64,000 nucleotides of DNA from NCBI GenBank assembly GCA_013400975.1, contig WBMZ01000232.1, forward strand, positions 1 through 64,000, read 5' to 3'. Made by a program: the position numbers and the translations under genes. The notes under the pieces were generated by a model. That model saw nothing but the letters and a program-made list of their open reading frames with translations, searched no databases and was not told where the DNA came from. The stretch comes from Atrichornis clamosus. Taxonomy: Eukaryota > Chordata > Aves > Passeriformes > Menuridae. This document shows positions 62,561 to 64,000 of this stretch, piece after piece (position 1 is the stretch's first letter; the number at the start of each line of letters is the position of its first letter).

Positions 62561-64000
62561 ACTTCCTTTATAATACTTCTATCACCCACAATTGGCAGCT
62601 TCTAGAAAGGTGCCTACACAAAAGGATTTTCCTGGGAGCATGTTTGTGCTAATGGCCTATTACCTTGCACATACTGTATTTTGGCTTCCTTTTGCGAAGT
62701 ACTGAATGGTAAACAGGTTTGGTCTGCATCATTGGCCTGAAGTAGGAGAGATGTGTTAAGTGAATGTGTAATTGGCTTTTTTTTATCCAAAGTGGTATTT
62801 AAAGGAATAAAAACACTGTTCTTATATACAGTACACACTTTGCTTTCTGTAGTTTGACTTGTTAAAGCTTTTGCTTTATTGAAACCACAACATCTCCAAT
62901 GCCATAGGAGTTTTTTATTCATTAAACAACAAATGGCTAAATTGATAATTTAGTCTGACAACAGCAGCACAGTGGAAGCTTTCAGAAAAATCAGCTAAAT
63001 GTATAAAATTATACCCAGCAATCACTACAGACCTTCATTTTTGACAAGATTTGTTCTAGGTACAGATGACTGTAAACTACCTACTGCTGAGAAAATTATA
63101 AGAAGCTGCTGCATATTACGTTGAAAAAAGCCTTTAAAGTACTTTAAAGTCTATACAGTTGAAACCTTGCCACAGTCCCTGTTTGTTTCTTTTCCCCACA
63201 ATCTGCCTTCTCACTGACCACTTTTCAGTTTATCTTTCTCAAGTCATTTCATATTTAGGCAATTAGGAACATTTGAGGGATTGCTGGATGATTTTCCTTT
63301 ATTTACATTACATGAGCAAAAAATCTGAGCATTTTGGGAGGATAGGAAAACACAAAGGTGTGCTTAAAAAAACCACCAAACAACCCAGAAAATATAAAAA
63401 CACAATTATGAAACAGATCAACTTTTAGCCCTGGTCACTGCTTCTGCCAAATCCAGGCTGTCTGGGTTCACCACCAGCTGTGGCAGATAGCAGACGTGGC
63501 AGGTTACAGTTGTCAGAGGAGATTTTTACAGTTCAAAATCAAGGTTTGATAATTTGTACTTTCCCACACGGCTCAAAAGCCAGCCAACTAAGAATAAAAG
63601 ACTTTAAAAAATTATCAGTATTATTTTTGTCTGGCTAAACTTAATGATTTGTACAGATAGAGAGAAAATGCCCTAAAGATGGGAGACACAAGTGGAAGCA
63701 TTCCTGCCCGGCAAATGAGCATCCACTGGGTCATGGCCACTATTGAAGTGTTTTGCTGGATGCAGACAGAGCATGTTGACACAGTCATGGGGAAGGAGAA
63801 CCAAGGTAGATAACTAAAAGCAACCCAAAGGAACGGTCCAGGCCTCTGTCAAAATGATCACTGAAGTAGCCTGGCAGATAATCTCTCTTCTATATTGTCT
63901 TATGATGTTATACTTCATTGGAGTTGTAAATGTTTCCATTAAATATTTCAACTCTCAGGCATTATTTTCACAGCCAGGCAAGGTGGAAGTTTGAAATACA
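62561..64000. other. Intergenic DNA to the window edge; no gene seen
   Basis: AT-rich sequence with short open frames and no recognisable repeat. No LMO3 coding exon was found on the - strand up to the window edge. Confidence 0.55.

Noticed and set aside
1..64000. CRISPR arrays, operons, phage genes, tRNA or rRNA genes, endogenous retrovirus
   Set aside because: The DNA is vertebrate with spliced gene structure. No regularly spaced direct repeats, no tRNA B-box with flanking stems, and no retroviral gene or paired LTR was recognised by eye. A tRNAscan and RepeatMasker run would be decisive.

Overview
This window is nuclear DNA from a bird. Two things point to birds. A 3' fragment of a CR1 LINE lies near 50.0-50.5 kb and an antisense fragment of a second CR1 subfamily lies near 61.6-61.9 kb. 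The only recognisable gene is a vertebrate MGST1 with GT-AG introns. The T/G-rich low-complexity runs and the AT-rich, gene-poor intergenic DNA also fit. The species or order cannot be told from the sequence.

Region 1 (1 to about 7.03 kb) is MGST1, microsomal glutathione S-transferase 1, on the + strand. A CpG-dense segment at the left edge is the probable promoter and noncoding first exon. Three coding exons follow (2028-2153, 3918-4012, 6414-6660). They join in frame into a 155-residue protein, the usual length for vertebrate MGST1. A 3' UTR follows, with an AATAAA signal at 7005-7010. The glutathione-contacting residues known from mammalian MGST1 are all present at the same numbering. The encoded protein has no cysteine at all, so the redox-sensor cysteine of the mammalian enzyme is absent.

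Region 2 (about 7.03-64 kb) is a gene desert. I found no further coding exon on either strand. The open reading frames there are short, carry no recognisable domain, and overlap repeats or low-complexity DNA. In most vertebrates I know of, the next gene downstream is LMO3 on the opposite strand; no LMO3 coding exon is visible, so it would lie beyond the right edge. The desert holds: (a) young and old CR1 pieces; (b) very old SINE relics of the MIR/CORE type (about 17.1, 45.9, 49.7 and 58.9 kb); (c) a 53-base T homopolymer and a 12-copy CTTCC array within 0.5 kb of each other; (d) an isolated CpG-island-like block at 54.46-54.74 kb; (e) a CpG-enriched patch with a CTCF-like site near 37.7 kb; (f) several AT-rich, homeodomain-motif-rich stretches that look like conserved noncoding elements, including a perfect 10-bp inverted repeat near 25.7 kb.

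I do not see a new multi-gene system here. The observations most worth following are the cysteine-free MGST1, the orphan CpG island, and the candidate regulatory elements of the MGST1-LMO3 interval.
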